64,000 nt of DNA from Ornithinibacillus bavariensis (GCF_018333235.1 NZ_BORP01000006.1:1-64000); one strand, 5' to 3'. Counted from the first letter of the stretch, positions 49,805 to 61,199 are shown. Made by a program: numbers and translations. Notes: generated by a model from the sequence alone, not told the origin.

Positions 49805-50632
49805 TTATTCTTGGCCCTGAGCTGTAACAATTCCTTCTTCGATGAGTTCATCCAAGGTATATTCAATAGTTCGTTCAATTTCCGGGATTTCTATTTGAAT
49901 GACACGATCCAGAATATTTAAACCGACAACATGACCCTCCCCGTGAGGTGTTTTCACATGCTCACCTAAATCAGGTAGTTCTCTCTTAGCTGCCTCATAT
50001 TCATCGTTCTCGTATTTTAGACAACACATTAACCTGCCACATAATCCAGATATTTTTGCTGGATTAAGAGAAAGGTTTTGATCCTTCGCCATTTTAATAG
50101 AAACTGGCTCGAAATCTCCTAAAAATGTAGAACAGCATAGCATTCTACCACAGGGACCAATTCCACCTAGCATTTTGGCTTCGTCACGAACACCAATTTG
50201 CCTTAATTCTATTCTTGTTTTAAACATTGCAGCTAAGTCCTTAACAAGCTCACGAAAATCTACACGACCATCTGCTGTAAAATAAAAGATAATTTTATTT
50301 CGGTCGAAGGTATATTCGACATCAACCAAATTCATATCTAGGCCATGCTCTTCAATTTTATCCGTGCAAGCTCGGAATGCCTGGTCTGCATATTCCTTGT
50401 TCTCCATAACCGTTAATTTATCCTTGTCATTAGCAACACGGAGAACCTTTTTAAGAGGGAGAACAACATCCTCCTCATCGACTTCCTTCTTGGCAATTAC
50501 TACCTTACCAAATTCGATTCCTCGTACCGTCTCGACAATCACATAACTATCATTCTCAATATCAAAGCCGGCAGGGTCAAAATAATATATTTTACCCGCT
50601 TTTTTAAAGCGGACGCCTATTACTCCTATCAT
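49805..50632 (-). CDS. ricT: RicT (YaaT), PSP1-domain protein
   Basis: Component of the RicA-RicF-RicT complex, which carries Fe-S clusters, affects RNase Y processing, and is needed for sporulation, competence and biofilm in B. subtilis. 275 aa. The PSP1 domain has the Cys-rich GGIGPCGRMLCCSTFLGDF and GLCGRLMCCLKYEN segments that bind the cluster. It is 4 nt after holB. Confidence 0.96.
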   Translation of the reverse strand: MIGVIGVRFKKAGKIYYFDPAGFDIENDSYVIVETVRGIEFGKVVIAKKEVDEEDVVLPLKKVLRVANDKDKLTVMENKEYADQAFRACTDKIEEHGLDMNLVDVEYTFDRNKIIFYFTADGRVDFRELVKDLAAMFKTRIELRQIGVRDEAKMLGGIGPCGRMLCCSTFLGDFEPVSIKMAKDQNLSLNPAKISGLCGRLMCCLKYENDEYEAAKRELPDLGEHVKTPHGEGHVVGLNILDRVIQIEIPEIERTIEYTLDELIEEGIVTAQGQE

Positions 50633-50636
50633 ATCA

Positions 50637-51623
50637 TCACCTCTGTATTTGAAGTGTAACCTGTTCCATCACAAGTGTTGGATGAACATTTTGCTTCAAT
50701 TTTTGTTTTGCCTTTAGCAAATCATGGAGGATAGCAATCAGTTTTTCCTGTGAAAAGGACATACCCATTTGCTCAAGGCGTTCATTTTGGTGAAAGAAAA
50801 CAGAAGCATTTTCGATTCCAATTTGAAAATAAAGAATATCCTTAAACACTAAAAGCAATAAATCCAATCCTTGCTCTAGTTGAATTCGTTCCTTAAAATG
50901 CTGCATCCAATGATTATGTATAAATAAATATACATCATTTGAATTATCTGTAAATGTTTCTACTAATTGTACCACTAATTTTCGTGCTTCGGCAAACCAC
51001 TCATCTTGACTTAACGAGATTGCCTCATCCAAATTATTGGTTAGTGCACTCATTAATTTAGCATTTGCCTCACTTAATCCTGCATCTAGTAGTCTTTGCT
51101 TTAAATGATACGGATTTAAAGGCTGCAAATCAATAACCTGACATCTTGAGCGAATAGTCGGCAAAATCGCTTGACTATTTTCCGTTAGCATGATGGCAGT
51201 CGTCTTTTTGTTCGGCTCCTCCAAGAACTTTAAAATACGGTTTGCAGCATTTGTTGTTAATGTATCTGCACCCTTTATAATATAAGCCTTTTGTTCCGAT
51301 TCAAGACCTGAATATGTGAATTCCTTTTGTAGATTTTTAATCTGTTCTATCTTAATGGATTGTCCTTCTGGCTCAATCCAATGAACATCAGGATGATTTC
51401 TAGAATCTATTCGTTTACACGCATTGCATATTAAACAAGGATTAACACCAGATTTACTCTCACAGAACAATACCTTGGCAATTAGTGTAGCAATTGCTTC
51501 TTTTCCTGTCCCACGAGCACCCTGAATTAAATAAGCATGTGATATGCGGTCCTTTTGAATACTATTCGTTATTATTTTACTAGCCAAAGGCTGTATCTCA
51601 GCCACGTCAGACCACGATTTCAT
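50637..51623 (-). CDS. holB: DNA polymerase III delta' subunit
   Basis: Clamp-loader subunit, 328 aa. P-loop-like GARGTGKEAIA, zinc-binding Cys set (CESKSGVNPCLICNACKR), LKFLEEP and RSRCQVIDLQPL sensor region are present. The ATG with AAGGTGG 10 nt upstream is preferred over a TTG 9 nt earlier. It lies between yaaR and ricT, part of the tmk-darA-yaaR-holB-ricT-yabA run. Confidence 0.96.
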   Translation of the reverse strand: MKSWSDVAEIQPLASKIITNSIQKDRISHAYLIQGARGTGKEAIATLIAKVLFCESKSGVNPCLICNACKRIDSRNHPDVHWIEPEGQSIKIEQIKNLQKEFTYSGLESEQKAYIIKGADTLTTNAANRILKFLEEPNKKTTAIMLTENSQAILPTIRSRCQVIDLQPLNPYHLKQRLLDAGLSEANAKLMSALTNNLDEAISLSQDEWFAEARKLVVQLVETFTDNSNDVYLFIHNHWMQHFKERIQLEQGLDLLLLVFKDILYFQIGIENASVFFHQNERLEQMGMSFSQEKLIAILHDLLKAKQKLKQNVHPTLVMEQVTLQIQR

Positions 51624-51658
51624 AGATTTCAATCCACCTTAAACAGCTTGTCCAACTA

Positions 51659-52099
51659 TTACGTATATATATTAATCAGTAAACCCTTAATTTCACCTAT
51701 TAACCCTAGTAGGTCTACTGACTTTTTTTCTTGATTCATAATTTCTTCTGTTAATTCCATTAACTTCTCATCTATTTGTTTAACGAGTGTTAGATTTCGG
51801 CTACTTCCTGTATAACTAAAGCTCAAAGACTTTTCGATATCCAGTCCATTCGTTACAGCTTCCTCTAAAAATCGTTTAATTAATCGTTTAAATTTCACTA
51901 AATCCTTAAACGCTCGAAACCGAGCCAATCGATCACCTTGCACAGTTATATCATTCATTAGCCTTTGTAATTCATTTTGTTGTAGCTTTTGGGTTTGGGA
52001 CTGAACAATGGACTCAAAAGATAGCTGGTTATTTTTGGTTGTACGAACATTCTTTTGTGATGTATCCACCTGCTTTAACATTTCCTGACTTATTTTCAC
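51659..52099 (-). CDS. yaaR: YaaR family protein (DUF327)
   Basis: 146 aa, mainly helical. Core SQTQKLQQNELQRLMNDI and FKDLVKFKRLIKRFLEEAV are typical of YaaR. No transmembrane segment or catalytic motif. Function unknown; always found between darA and holB in Bacillaceae. Confidence 0.92.
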   Translation of the reverse strand: MKISQEMLKQVDTSQKNVRTTKNNQLSFESIVQSQTQKLQQNELQRLMNDITVQGDRLARFRAFKDLVKFKRLIKRFLEEAVTNGLDIEKSLSFSYTGSSRNLTLVKQIDEKLMELTEEIMNQEKKSVDLLGLIGEIKGLLINIYT

Positions 52100-52132
52100 T
52101 GTTCAGCCCTCCTTAGACTTCTCTACCTTAAT

Positions 52133-52477
<345 letters not shown>

Positions 52478-53113
52478 TTAATTGATTGTATTTAAAAAAT
52501 GGGTTATTAATGATAAGCTGTCACTTTCTACCTTTTCCTTAGTTTGGTCTGCATTAATTACCTTAATACGTTCTGGAAATTGCTTAACTAGTATCTGATA
52601 GGCTTCGTACACTTTTTCGTGGAAAGCAATTTTTTCTAAATCTAATCGATTACGTTCTCGATCCTTGTTTGCCGCTATGCGCTCTAGCCCTTTACTTGGT
52701 TCAATATCAAAAAGTAAGGTTAGATCTGGCATCGCATTCTGGATGGCAAATTGATTGATGGTAAACACTTCATCCATCCCTAGATCTCTTGCATACCCTT
52801 GATAGGCAAGGCTACTATCAATAAATCTGTCACATAATATTACTTTCCCTTTTTCAAGCAATGGTAAAACCTTTTCCACTAGATGCTGTCTTCTAGCAGC
52901 TGCATATAATAATGCCTCTGTTCGCCCATCCATTGCCGTGTGGGTTGGATTTAAAATAATATCGCGAATCTTCTCCGCTATATCAATTCCGCCAGGCTCT
53001 CTTGTTGTGACCACATCATATCCTAATTCTTGTAGCTTCGTTCCCACAGAATGAAGGATTGACGTTTTTCCAGCACCCTCCACACCTTCAAATGTTATAA
53101 AATAACCACTCAC
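52478..53113 (-). CDS. tmk: Thymidylate kinase
   Basis: Phosphorylates dTMP to dTDP. 211 aa. P-loop [18 protein letters not shown] motif, and the lid [18 protein letters not shown] are clear. Starts at GTG with AAAGGAG 10 nt upstream. Cotranscribed with yaaO and darA by spacing. Confidence 0.97.
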   Translation of the reverse strand: MSGYFITFEGVEGAGKTSILHSVGTKLQELGYDVVTTREPGGIDIAEKIRDIILNPTHTAMDGRTEALLYAAARRQHLVEKVLPLLEKGKVILCDRFIDSSLAYQGYARDLGMDEVFTINQFAIQNAMPDLTLLFDIEPSKGLERIAANKDRERNRLDLEKIAFHEKVYEAYQILVKQFPERIKVINADQTKEKVESDSLSLITHFLNTIN

Positions 53114-53133
53114 CTTTTGTCTTCTCCTTTAGC

Positions 53134-54546
53134 TCATTCAAAAACTTCGATGCCTTGTTCGATATCGTGGTGTTGAAATGTTGCTCCTTGTTGTATTAAA
53201 TGCCGAATTAGGCGAATTTGTTCTTCTGTAATTCGCTCCCCCTTTAAAATCACAGGTATTCCTGGGGGATATGGAATTACTGCTTCTGCAGCAATGTATC
53301 CTACTGTCTCCTCTAGTTTAGCTTTCTTCTTAGCTAACTTAAACATCTCATGATAGGAAACAGCTAGTTCTTGTATTGGTTCTTTAAATAATGTTCCTAT
53401 CTCTATTGTAGCATGATTTGTCTTATATTTATATTGTTCGTTCATGTTTTTCACGATGTTTTCCACACGATTAAAATCCCGGAATTCTTCTAGTCCGTGT
53501 ATAAATAAAACTTGCTTATCTGTTGCTAGCTCTGGGTATAGTAGATGCTTTTCAAATTCATGTGCTATTTCATAGCCAGATAAGCCTTCCTGAACCTGTA
53601 GTGTTATTTTCAATGGATCATGACTGGGCAACACATCCCAATCCTTTCCTTGGCTAAATAGTTGCCTTAACCGATGAGCACTAGTTAATATCGTATTTAT
53701 TTTTTCCTTTGATAGTGAAGCTAGATAGGCTCTTGCTATATCAAGTGAGGCCATTAATGGATAGGATGGACTACTTGACTGAAGCATTTGTAAATAATGC
53801 TGTACACGATCCCTTGATAGTAAATCTGATTTCATATGTAAAAATGAAGCCATCGTCATTGCAGGTGCCATCTTATGTGCCGATTGAACCACTAAATCCG
53901 CCCCAAGCTCCACAGCAGAAATAGGAAAAGGATCACCAAGGCTAAAATGAACACCATGCGCTTCATCTACTAAGACAGGAATTTGGTATCGGTGGGCTAA
54001 ATCAATCATATGCTTTAATGCATATGTATGACCAAAATAGTCAGGATACGTTAATACTAGTCCCTTTGCATCGGGATTTTCATGTAGTGCATTCTCCACC
54101 GTAGAATAATCTGGTGCGGTATAACGACAGACAGACTTGTCATATTCTGGACGAATAAAAATTGGCTTTGCACCACTCAGCTCCAGACCATTCATAATGG
54201 ATTTATGGCAGTTCCGCTGCACAATAATTTTATCTCCTGGTGCGCAGGTTGATAAAATCATTGCCAAATTACCAGCCGTACTACCCCCAACCAGGAAAAA
54301 TGTGTGATCAGCTTTAAAGTATTCCGCTGCCAATTTCTCCGCTTCGAAGATCACACCCTGTGCTGCATGTAAATCATCTAACCCTGTTAATTCAGTAACA
54401 TCTAACGGTAAAATAAACTTAAAATATTCCCTCGCTTCTTCTAAAAAAACCGTCCCATTCTTATGTCCTGGTACATGGAAGGAGAATGGTTTTTTTTCCG
54501 CGAACTGTACTAGCTGATAGAACAGTGGCATTTCCTGATGGTTCAT
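53134..54546 (-). CDS. yaaO: Orn/Lys/Arg decarboxylase-family protein YaaO
   Basis: PLP-dependent fold-type I enzyme, 470 aa. N-terminal FHVPGHKNG; the PLP lysine is in VVQSAHKMAPA, preceded by LVDEAHGVHFS. C-terminal domain has YPPGIPVILKGERI. Short relative to inducible lysine decarboxylases; substrate (arginine, lysine or other) not known for YaaO. ATG at 54546 has AGAGG 9 nt away and is preferred over the ATG 6 nt earlier. xpaC and yaaN, which precede it in B. subtilis, are absent. Confidence 0.92.
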   Translation of the reverse strand: MNHQEMPLFYQLVQFAEKKPFSFHVPGHKNGTVFLEEAREYFKFILPLDVTELTGLDDLHAAQGVIFEAEKLAAEYFKADHTFFLVGGSTAGNLAMILSTCAPGDKIIVQRNCHKSIMNGLELSGAKPIFIRPEYDKSVCRYTAPDYSTVENALHENPDAKGLVLTYPDYFGHTYALKHMIDLAHRYQIPVLVDEAHGVHFSLGDPFPISAVELGADLVVQSAHKMAPAMTMASFLHMKSDLLSRDRVQHYLQMLQSSSPSYPLMASLDIARAYLASLSKEKINTILTSAHRLRQLFSQGKDWDVLPSHDPLKITLQVQEGLSGYEIAHEFEKHLLYPELATDKQVLFIHGLEEFRDFNRVENIVKNMNEQYKYKTNHATIEIGTLFKEPIQELAVSYHEMFKLAKKKAKLEETVGYIAAEAVIPYPPGIPVILKGERITEEQIRLIRHLIQQGATFQHHDIEQGIEVFE

Positions 54547-54589
54547 TCTCATGTTCCTCTCTGAAAAACTATTATTCTTATCATACCAA

Positions 54590-54628
54590 CAAAAATAGCC
54601 TTTGTAATCCTAGTACAAAGGCTATTTC
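54590..54628. terminator. Terminator after csfB
   Basis: AAATAGCCTTTGT, 9-nt loop, ACAAAGGCTATTTTTG on minus. Strong stem between csfB and yaaO; A/T runs on both sides. Confidence 0.85.
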
Positions 54629-54637
54629 CAAAAAAAT

Positions 54638-54832
54638 CTATGAAAGTATTGAGGGTCTATTAATATTTTTTAGCTTTTTTAAATAATAATTATATTTTTC
54701 CTCACGAGGCTCGGTATGAATGATATTATACTCGCACTCTGTACAAATAAACATATTGTATATATGGATTCCTTGATGTTTCTTTTCCTCACAAATCCCG
54801 CAATTCACGAACTCTACCAATCTTTCTTCCAT
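54638..54832 (-). CDS. csfB: Anti-sigma-G factor CsfB/Gin
   Basis: Zinc-binding anti-sigma factor (64 aa) that blocks sigma-G early in the forespore and sigma-E late in the mother cell in B. subtilis. Two CxxC pairs, CGICEEKK and FICTECEYNI, separated by a short linker. The ATG has GGAGG 8 nt upstream; a GTG 9 nt earlier is too close. Adjacent to bofA as expected. Confidence 0.93.
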   Translation of the reverse strand: MEERLVEFVNCGICEEKKHQGIHIYNMFICTECEYNIIHTEPREEKYNYYLKKLKNINRPSILS

Positions 54833-54907
54833 TTTCCCCACCTCCGTTAAACTAATACTAGTTTGTCCATGTTTAACAGAAGCTATACTAGCAATCTCAT
54901 GAAAATA

Positions 54908-55174
54908 TTACGGAAGAATGATCATATGAATGGCAGCAAGTGAGGCTATTCCAAATAACCCTAAAAAACCTGATACAACTGCAGTAAAAATATTTATTGG
55001 AATATGTAATCCAAACGAGCCACCAAGCACATTAAAAAAGAATAAAAACAATATTCCAATCCCTAATTTAACGGTACCAGTTGCTAAAAATCGAAGTGGC
55101 TTAAAGGATGTCCCAACGAAAAGCAATAGAACAATAACAGCAACCATGATGGATATCACAACTTTAGGCTCCAT
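54908..55174 (-). CDS. bofA: Inhibitor of pro-sigma-K processing BofA
   Basis: 88-aa membrane protein that, with SpoIVFA, inhibits the SpoIVFB protease in the outer forespore membrane. Three hydrophobic segments (about 7-22, 33-51, 58-85). The conserved FFFNVLGGSFGLHIPINIFT includes the Asn and His implicated in inhibition. Chosen ATG (MEPKV) aligns with B. subtilis BofA and is 9 nt from AAGGAG; two earlier in-frame starts are too close. Confidence 0.95.
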   Translation of the reverse strand: MEPKVVISIMVAVIVLLLFVGTSFKPLRFLATGTVKLGIGILFLFFFNVLGGSFGLHIPINIFTAVVSGFLGLFGIASLAAIHMIILP

Positions 55175-55262
55175 CTTCATCAACTCCTTTTACTTGTCCC
55201 TAATAAGTAAATATGAAGTTGAGAAAGAAAAAAGAACAGTTATTATAATTCTATTCATTACA

Positions 55263-55302
55263 AAATAAAAACACCTACAAAAAATTTTTGTAAGTGTTTT
55301 TT
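55263..55302 (-). terminator. Terminator after yaaL
   Basis: Minus strand: AAACACTTACAAAAA, TTTTTGTAGGTGTTT, then TTATTTTG. Confidence 0.85.
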
Positions 55303-55306
55303 AAAG

Positions 55307-55531
55307 CTATTTACTATATCGTACCGCACTAATCTTCCGGTGCTTTGCTTCCCGAAGTAAAAATAAATACTTGGATTGAGCAACCTTTTCACTACTTCTT
55401 CCCTCAAACGTTGGTTCAATCGATTGATTTATTAAGGATTTTATTTGTTTCCATTCTCTTTCGATGGAAAAAATAGCTTCAAGTAGCAGCTCATCGACCT
55501 CTCGCTTTTGTTTTCTTTTTTTTCTTCCCAC
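55307..55531 (-). CDS. yaaL: YaaL family protein (DUF2508)
   Basis: 74 aa, charged, helical. RKKRKQKREVDELLLEAIFS and YLFLLREAKHRKISAVRY match the YaaL core. GTG start (MGRKK) with AAGGTG 6 nt upstream matches the B. subtilis length. Function unknown. It lies between recR and bofA; its first codons come 15 nt after the recR stop. Confidence 0.9.
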   Translation of the reverse strand: MGRKKRKQKREVDELLLEAIFSIEREWKQIKSLINQSIEPTFEGRSSEKVAQSKYLFLLREAKHRKISAVRYSK

Positions 55532-55546
55532 AAGTGTCACCTTACC

Positions 55547-56143
55547 TTACAGTTCTCTCCTACCCTCTAATGCTTTTGATAATGTGACTTCATCTGCATA
55601 TTCTAAATCGCCACCAACTGGTAACCCATGTGCAATTCTCGTTGTTTTGATACCAGATGGTTTTACTAATCGCGAAATATACATTGCAGTTGCTTCTCCC
55701 TCAATATTAGGGTTTGTTGCTAAAATTATTTCATTCACTTGTTCGTCCTTTAAACGATTTAACAAATCTGGAACATTTATGTCTTCAGGACCAATTCCAT
55801 CCATCGGTGAAATGGCACCATGGAGCACATGATATTTTCCACGGTATTCCTTCATTTTCTCCATAGCAATGACATCCTTAGGATCCTGTACAACACAAAT
55901 TACTGAGTTATCCCTTGATGGATCAGAACAAATCGCACAAGGATCCTGATCTGTAATATGGCCACAAACGGAGCAATGTGTCAGTTCCCGTTTTGCATTA
56001 ACGAGTGAATTAGCAAACTCAAGTACATCATTATCTTTCATATTTAACACAAAAAAAGCCAGACGAACAGCCGTCTTAGGCCCAATACCTGGCAATTTTG
56101 TAAAGCTATCAATGAGCTTCGAAATCGGTTCTGGATAATACAT
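55547..56143 (-). CDS. recR: Recombination protein RecR
   Basis: RecFOR-pathway mediator. 198 aa: helix-hairpin-helix [16 protein letters not shown], zinc site [16 protein letters not shown], and TOPRIM with [14 protein letters not shown] and [15 protein letters not shown]. The ATG with AGGAGG 7 nt upstream gives the standard length; the open frame extends 57 nt further but has no start signal. Confidence 0.98.
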   Translation of the reverse strand: MYYPEPISKLIDSFTKLPGIGPKTAVRLAFFVLNMKDNDVLEFANSLVNAKRELTHCSVCGHITDQDPCAICSDPSRDNSVICVVQDPKDVIAMEKMKEYRGKYHVLHGAISPMDGIGPEDINVPDLLNRLKDEQVNEIILATNPNIEGEATAMYISRLVKPSGIKTTRIAHGLPVGGDLEYADEVTLSKALEGRREL

Positions 56144-56222
56144 GGTGTTTCCTCCTAGAAAAGCTAAAGGGCCAACCGCATTGTAACATCCGGACTGCAC
56201 CTAAAGCTAAACATCATTGCTC

Positions 56223-56543
56223 CTAGAAAAGACCTGGAACATTCAATCCTTTGGTAAACTGACCCATTGTCTCATTAGTCTTCTCATCAATTTGCTTTAG
56301 TACATCATTGGTTGCAGCTATAATTAAATCCTGTAGCATTTCAATATCATCTGGATCAACAACTTCTTCTTTAATTACAACATCGGTAATTTCCTTTTTA
56401 CCATTTGCTTTCACGGTTACCATCCCACCGCCAGCTGATGCTTCAAATTCCATTTCAAATAGTTCATCCTGAGCCTGCATCATTTTCTTCTGCATTTTTT
56501 GCATTTGCTTCATCATATTACCCATATTTCCCATACCTTTCAT
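56223..56543 (-). CDS. ebfC: Nucleoid-associated protein EbfC/YbaB
   Basis: 106-aa DNA-binding dimer. Met/Gln-rich N-terminus ([19 protein letters not shown]), then [16 protein letters not shown] and the conserved [17 protein letters not shown]. Between dnaX and recR, the near-universal arrangement (yaaK in B. subtilis). Confidence 0.97.
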   Translation of the reverse strand: MKGMGNMGNMMKQMQKMQKKMMQAQDELFEMEFEASAGGGMVTVKANGKKEITDVVIKEEVVDPDDIEMLQDLIIAATNDVLKQIDEKTNETMGQFTKGLNVPGLF

Positions 56544-56571
56544 GGAAAACGCCTCCTTTTAGTTCAACTAA

Positions 56572-58257
56572 TTAATCATGTATTTCGATCAAGTCATCTC
56601 CAAAAAGCTTTCTCGCTTCCTCCACTATTGGGTCACCGGTATTTTGCTCTTCAGTATTTGATGGCTCTTGATTCTTCAAATATTCATTACGCAATTCCTG
56701 CCAATCCTGGTTCGGAATTGGAATAATCGTTAACGGTTTATTTAACACGCTAGTTAATACAGACTCGACAAGCTCACGATTTTCTAAGAAAAGTGAACAG
56801 TGTATCTCATATTTAAATGCAACAACTAAAGCATTATCCGATGCAGCGGCAGGCTTTGAATCCTGTATCGTAGCATGTGCTGGTGCACTAGTTGTTTTTA
56901 ACTTTCCTAAAAAGGCAGCCCACTGTGCTTGCACCTCTTTAAGTGCTGGCTTTTGCGCTTCTTTTAGTACATTTCGAATACGCTCATAAGGTATCTTATA
57001 GGTATTCTTTGATTTACTTGGTTGTTGCTTCCTTCTTTCAGGCTGCGACACAGCACCAGTTTGTACTGGAGCTTGTTTTAAATTCGTAATTTCTTTTTCA
57101 AGCTGTGCTAGCTTTTGGGTGAGCTGCATAACTGCTTCTGAAGAAACAGCATTTGTGCTTTCAGCTTGTGCTTGATATTGATTAGAAATGGTTATTATCG
57201 CAATTTCAATGAATACCTTTGGATTATTTGACCATTTCATTTCTTGCTGACATTGGTTTAATTCTAAAATAGCAGACTGAATCCATTTGTCAGTTACTTG
57301 CTCTGCTACTTTTTGAAAATCCTCATCAATCATTGCTCGTTCCAAAACTCCCTCTAATTGAGGTGCACTTCGATAGAGCAATAGATCACGTAAGAAATAA
57401 ATGATATCATAAACAAATCGTGCTGGATCTTTTCCATTTTGAATCAGCTCATCGAGCATTTTTAAGGCTAGTTGTACGTCCTTCTGGTACATAGCAGAAA
57501 CAATATTAGTTAATATTTTCTGAGATACTCCACCAGTAACCGCAAGAACATCCTCTAATTTCACTCCGTCCTCACTGTAGGAAATTGCTTGATCTAAAAT
57601 ACTAAGCGCATCCCGCATTCCACCATCAGCGGCAAGAGCTACAGCATCAAGTGCCTCTTTTGCTACCTCTACGTTTTCCGCATCGACAATGGTCTGCATA
57701 CGCTCTACAATCGCTTGATTGGTAATTGGCTTAAAATCAAAGCGCTGACAGCGAGAAATAATGGTAAGTGGAATCTTATGCGGTTCTGTTGTTGCCAAAA
57801 TAAAAACAACATGCTTTGGAGGCTCTTCCAATGTCTTTAATAATGCATTAAATGCATTAACAGAAATCATATGCACCTCGTCAATAATATACACCTTATA
57901 AGGTACAACACTGGATGCATATTTGACATTATCACGAATCTCACGAATGTCATCTACACTTGTATTAGAAGCAGCATCTATTTCAATAACATCTGATATC
58001 GTACCATCCTGTATACCACGGCAAGCTGCACATTCATTACATGGTTCTTTTACAGGAGCATGCTCACAATTAATTGTCTTGGCAAAAATTTTGGCAGCAC
58101 TCGTTTTCCCTGTTCCTCGGGGACCAGAAAATAAATAAGCATGTGAAAATTTTTGTTGGACAATGGCATTTTGTAATGTTCGAGTAATATGACTTTGTCC
58201 TACTACATCCTGAAAAGTTTGCGGACGCCATACGCGATACAATGCTTGATAGCTCAT
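56572..58257 (-). CDS. dnaX: DNA polymerase III gamma/tau subunit
   Basis: Clamp-loader ATPase, 561 aa. Walker A GPRGTGKTSAAKI (about 45-57), zinc Cys set (CEHAPVKEPCNECAAC), Walker B IIDEVHM, sensor SRC motif (RCQRFDFKPI). The tau tail from about 370 is low-complexity and binds polymerase. No obvious slippery frameshift site was seen. It follows the SRP RNA gene. Confidence 0.97.
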   Translation of the reverse strand: MSYQALYRVWRPQTFQDVVGQSHITRTLQNAIVQQKFSHAYLFSGPRGTGKTSAAKIFAKTINCEHAPVKEPCNECAACRGIQDGTISDVIEIDAASNTSVDDIREIRDNVKYASSVVPYKVYIIDEVHMISVNAFNALLKTLEEPPKHVVFILATTEPHKIPLTIISRCQRFDFKPITNQAIVERMQTIVDAENVEVAKEALDAVALAADGGMRDALSILDQAISYSEDGVKLEDVLAVTGGVSQKILTNIVSAMYQKDVQLALKMLDELIQNGKDPARFVYDIIYFLRDLLLYRSAPQLEGVLERAMIDEDFQKVAEQVTDKWIQSAILELNQCQQEMKWSNNPKVFIEIAIITISNQYQAQAESTNAVSSEAVMQLTQKLAQLEKEITNLKQAPVQTGAVSQPERRKQQPSKSKNTYKIPYERIRNVLKEAQKPALKEVQAQWAAFLGKLKTTSAPAHATIQDSKPAAASDNALVVAFKYEIHCSLFLENRELVESVLTSVLNKPLTIIPIPNQDWQELRNEYLKNQEPSNTEEQNTGDPIVEEARKLFGDDLIEIHD

Positions 58258-58403
58258 AATGGAATTCCCCTCTTTAATATCTATTTAATTATACCGATTT
58301 TACAGGTTAATGTGAATGATAATGAAAAAAAGAATGAAAAGAATGATGAATAGTTCCATACGAATGAAAAGAAGATGAATTGTATGGAGGTTATAAGACG
58401 AGG

Positions 58404-58438
58404 TACAACAAAACCTCTTGTAGGACACAAGAGGTTTA
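58404..58438 (-). terminator. Terminator after the SRP RNA
   Basis: Minus strand: AAACCTCTTGTGTCCTACAA closing with GAGGTTT, then TGTTGT. Confidence 0.8.
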
Positions 58439-58450
58439 TCGCTATTATGT

Positions 58451-58720
58451 ATGCCGTGCACCCACCGTCGATGAAGTAACCCCATGCGTTACTCAAGTTC
58501 ATGGCTCGGTTTAGGTGACCCTGCGGCACACAGAAATGACCACTTACTGCTGCTTCCTTCCGGACCTGACAGGGTTCGTGGGTTTCTATTGCGCAGGACC
58601 TAAACGTCAACACCAATTCCTTGAGGCAGACCACACGGTCACCCACCTCGTGATGGGAATTCGGCCTCGCTATAGCGGATTGCGAGTACAGGGCACCGCT
58701 ACCTCCCCGCTTAGCACGGT
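58451..58720 (-). ncRNA. scr: Large signal recognition particle RNA (scRNA, Alu + S domain)
   Basis: About 270 nt, Bacillus-type SRP RNA that binds Ffh for cotranslational membrane targeting. The S-domain apex GTCAGGTCCGGAAGGAAGCA, with GCAG following, is diagnostic. The Alu-domain GGGGAGGTAGCGGTGCCCTG and the closing 5' CCGTGC / 3' GCACGG pair are both found. Ends are set by this terminal pairing and similarity to B. subtilis scr; they may be off by a few bases. It is between tadA and dnaX as expected. Confidence 0.95.
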
Positions 58721-58727
58721 AATATTC

Positions 58728-58756
58728 ATTATAACACGATGCTAAAAAAAATCAAA
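58728..58756 (-). promoter_or_regulatory. SRP RNA promoter (sigma-A)
   Basis: Minus strand: TTTGAT (58756-58751), 17-bp spacer, consensus TATAAT (58733-58728), 8 bp before the RNA start. Confidence 0.75.
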
Positions 58757-58785
58757 GAGCATGACGGTGAGATATTTTGGAAGAA

Positions 58786-59909
<1,124 letters not shown>

Positions 59910-61199
59910 ATGCAAATCCACGTTGTCGTACAGGGTGATTCTTTATTTTCTATTGCCAATAGATATGGCACAACCATAGATGCTCTTACAAATGCAAATG
60001 AGCTAGATGCCCCTAGTCAATTGGTGGTAGGGCAAGCATTAGTGATACCAATTGTAGGACAGTTTTATTTTGTTCGGCCCGGTGATACGTTATTTTCGAT
60101 TGCGCAACGATTTGGTATTAGCTATCAGGAGTTAGCTAGGATTAATAATATTTCTGTTAATGCAACGCTTCAAACTGGATTTCGATTATATATTCCACAA
60201 CAACCAAAACGAGATATCCTCGTTAATGCTTATGTAGAGCCTACGGGGGGCACTGTTTCCCAAACCCTAGAAAATGCCACTAGAGATACCGCTCCATATT
60301 TATCCTATCTTGCTCCATTTAGTTACCAAGTGAATCGAGATGGAAGTTTAACAGCCCCACCACTTAATAACTTCAAGGAAATTGCCGATGCCAATAACGC
60401 TAATTTAATGCTAGTAGTTACCACCCTTGAAGAGGGAGCTTTTAGTACGGAGCTTGGACATATCATCTTAACCGTTCAGGCCGTACAAAATAAATTGCTG
60501 GATAATATAATCAACACAGCACAGCAAGTTGGTTTTACCGATGTTCACTTTGATTTTGAGTATTTACCACCAGAAGATCGGGATGCTTATAACACCTTTT
60601 TACGAAAGGCAAAAGATCGACTGTCACAGGAAGGGTTACTTTTGTCAACAGCTCTCGCTCCAAAGGTAAGTGCAGAACAGCAAGGTGGGTTGTATGGAGC
60701 TCACGACTATCGTGCACATGGTGAAATAGTTGATTTAGTTGTATTAATGACATATGAATGGGGCTATAGTGGTGGACCTCCTATGGCTGTTTCACCGATT
60801 GATCAAGTACGACGAGTAGTGGATTATGCTCTGACAGTAATACCAGCCAATAAAATTTTATTAGGTCAAAATTTATACGGTTATGATTGGACATTACCAT
60901 TTGTTCAAGGAGGACCATTAGCAAAGGCAGTAAGTCCACAGCAAGCAATAACACTTGCTAGAGAGCATAATGTAGCAATCCAATATGATATAACTGCACA
61001 AGCACCATTTTTCCGTTACAGGGATGCTCAAGGTAAGGACCATGAGGTCTGGTTTGAAGATGCCCGCTCCATCCAGGCAAAGTTTGATTTAATTAAAGAA
61101 AAAAGTCTTCGAGGAATCAGTTATTGGAAGCTAGGACTATCCTTCCCGCAGAATTGGTTGTTGCTGAGGGATAACTTTAATATTGTGAAGTTTGGATGA
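59910..61199 (+). CDS. yaaH: Spore cortex-lytic enzyme YaaH/SleL (LysM-GH18)
   Basis: Spore N-acetylglucosaminidase acting on cortex fragments at germination. 429 aa: two LysM domains (residues 2-46, VVQGDSLFSIANRYGTT; 51-96, VRPGDTLFSIAQRFGIS), then a GH18 catalytic domain (about 105-425). The catalytic motif is FTDVHFDFEYLPPED, where the last acidic residue of DFE is the proton donor. No signal peptide, as expected for a spore-integument protein. RBS AAGGAGGG. Only protein gene on the plus strand in this part, convergent with acsA across the repeat array. Confidence 0.95.
   Translation: MQIHVVVQGDSLFSIANRYGTTIDALTNANELDAPSQLVVGQALVIPIVGQFYFVRPGDTLFSIAQRFGISYQELARINNISVNATLQTGFRLYIPQQPKRDILVNAYVEPTGGTVSQTLENATRDTAPYLSYLAPFSYQVNRDGSLTAPPLNNFKEIADANNANLMLVVTTLEEGAFSTELGHIILTVQAVQNKLLDNIINTAQQVGFTDVHFDFEYLPPEDRDAYNTFLRKAKDRLSQEGLLLSTALAPKVSAEQQGGLYGAHDYRAHGEIVDLVVLMTYEWGYSGGPPMAVSPIDQVRRVVDYALTVIPANKILLGQNLYGYDWTLPFVQGGPLAKAVSPQQAITLAREHNVAIQYDITAQAPFFRYRDAQGKDHEVWFEDARSIQAKFDLIKEKSLRGISYWKLGLSFPQNWLLLRDNFNIVKFG

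Noticed and set aside
58281-58646. ORF on the minus strand across the SRP RNA
   Set aside because: It overlaps a clearly identified structured RNA, has no ribosome-binding site, and matches no family; it is chance open frame.
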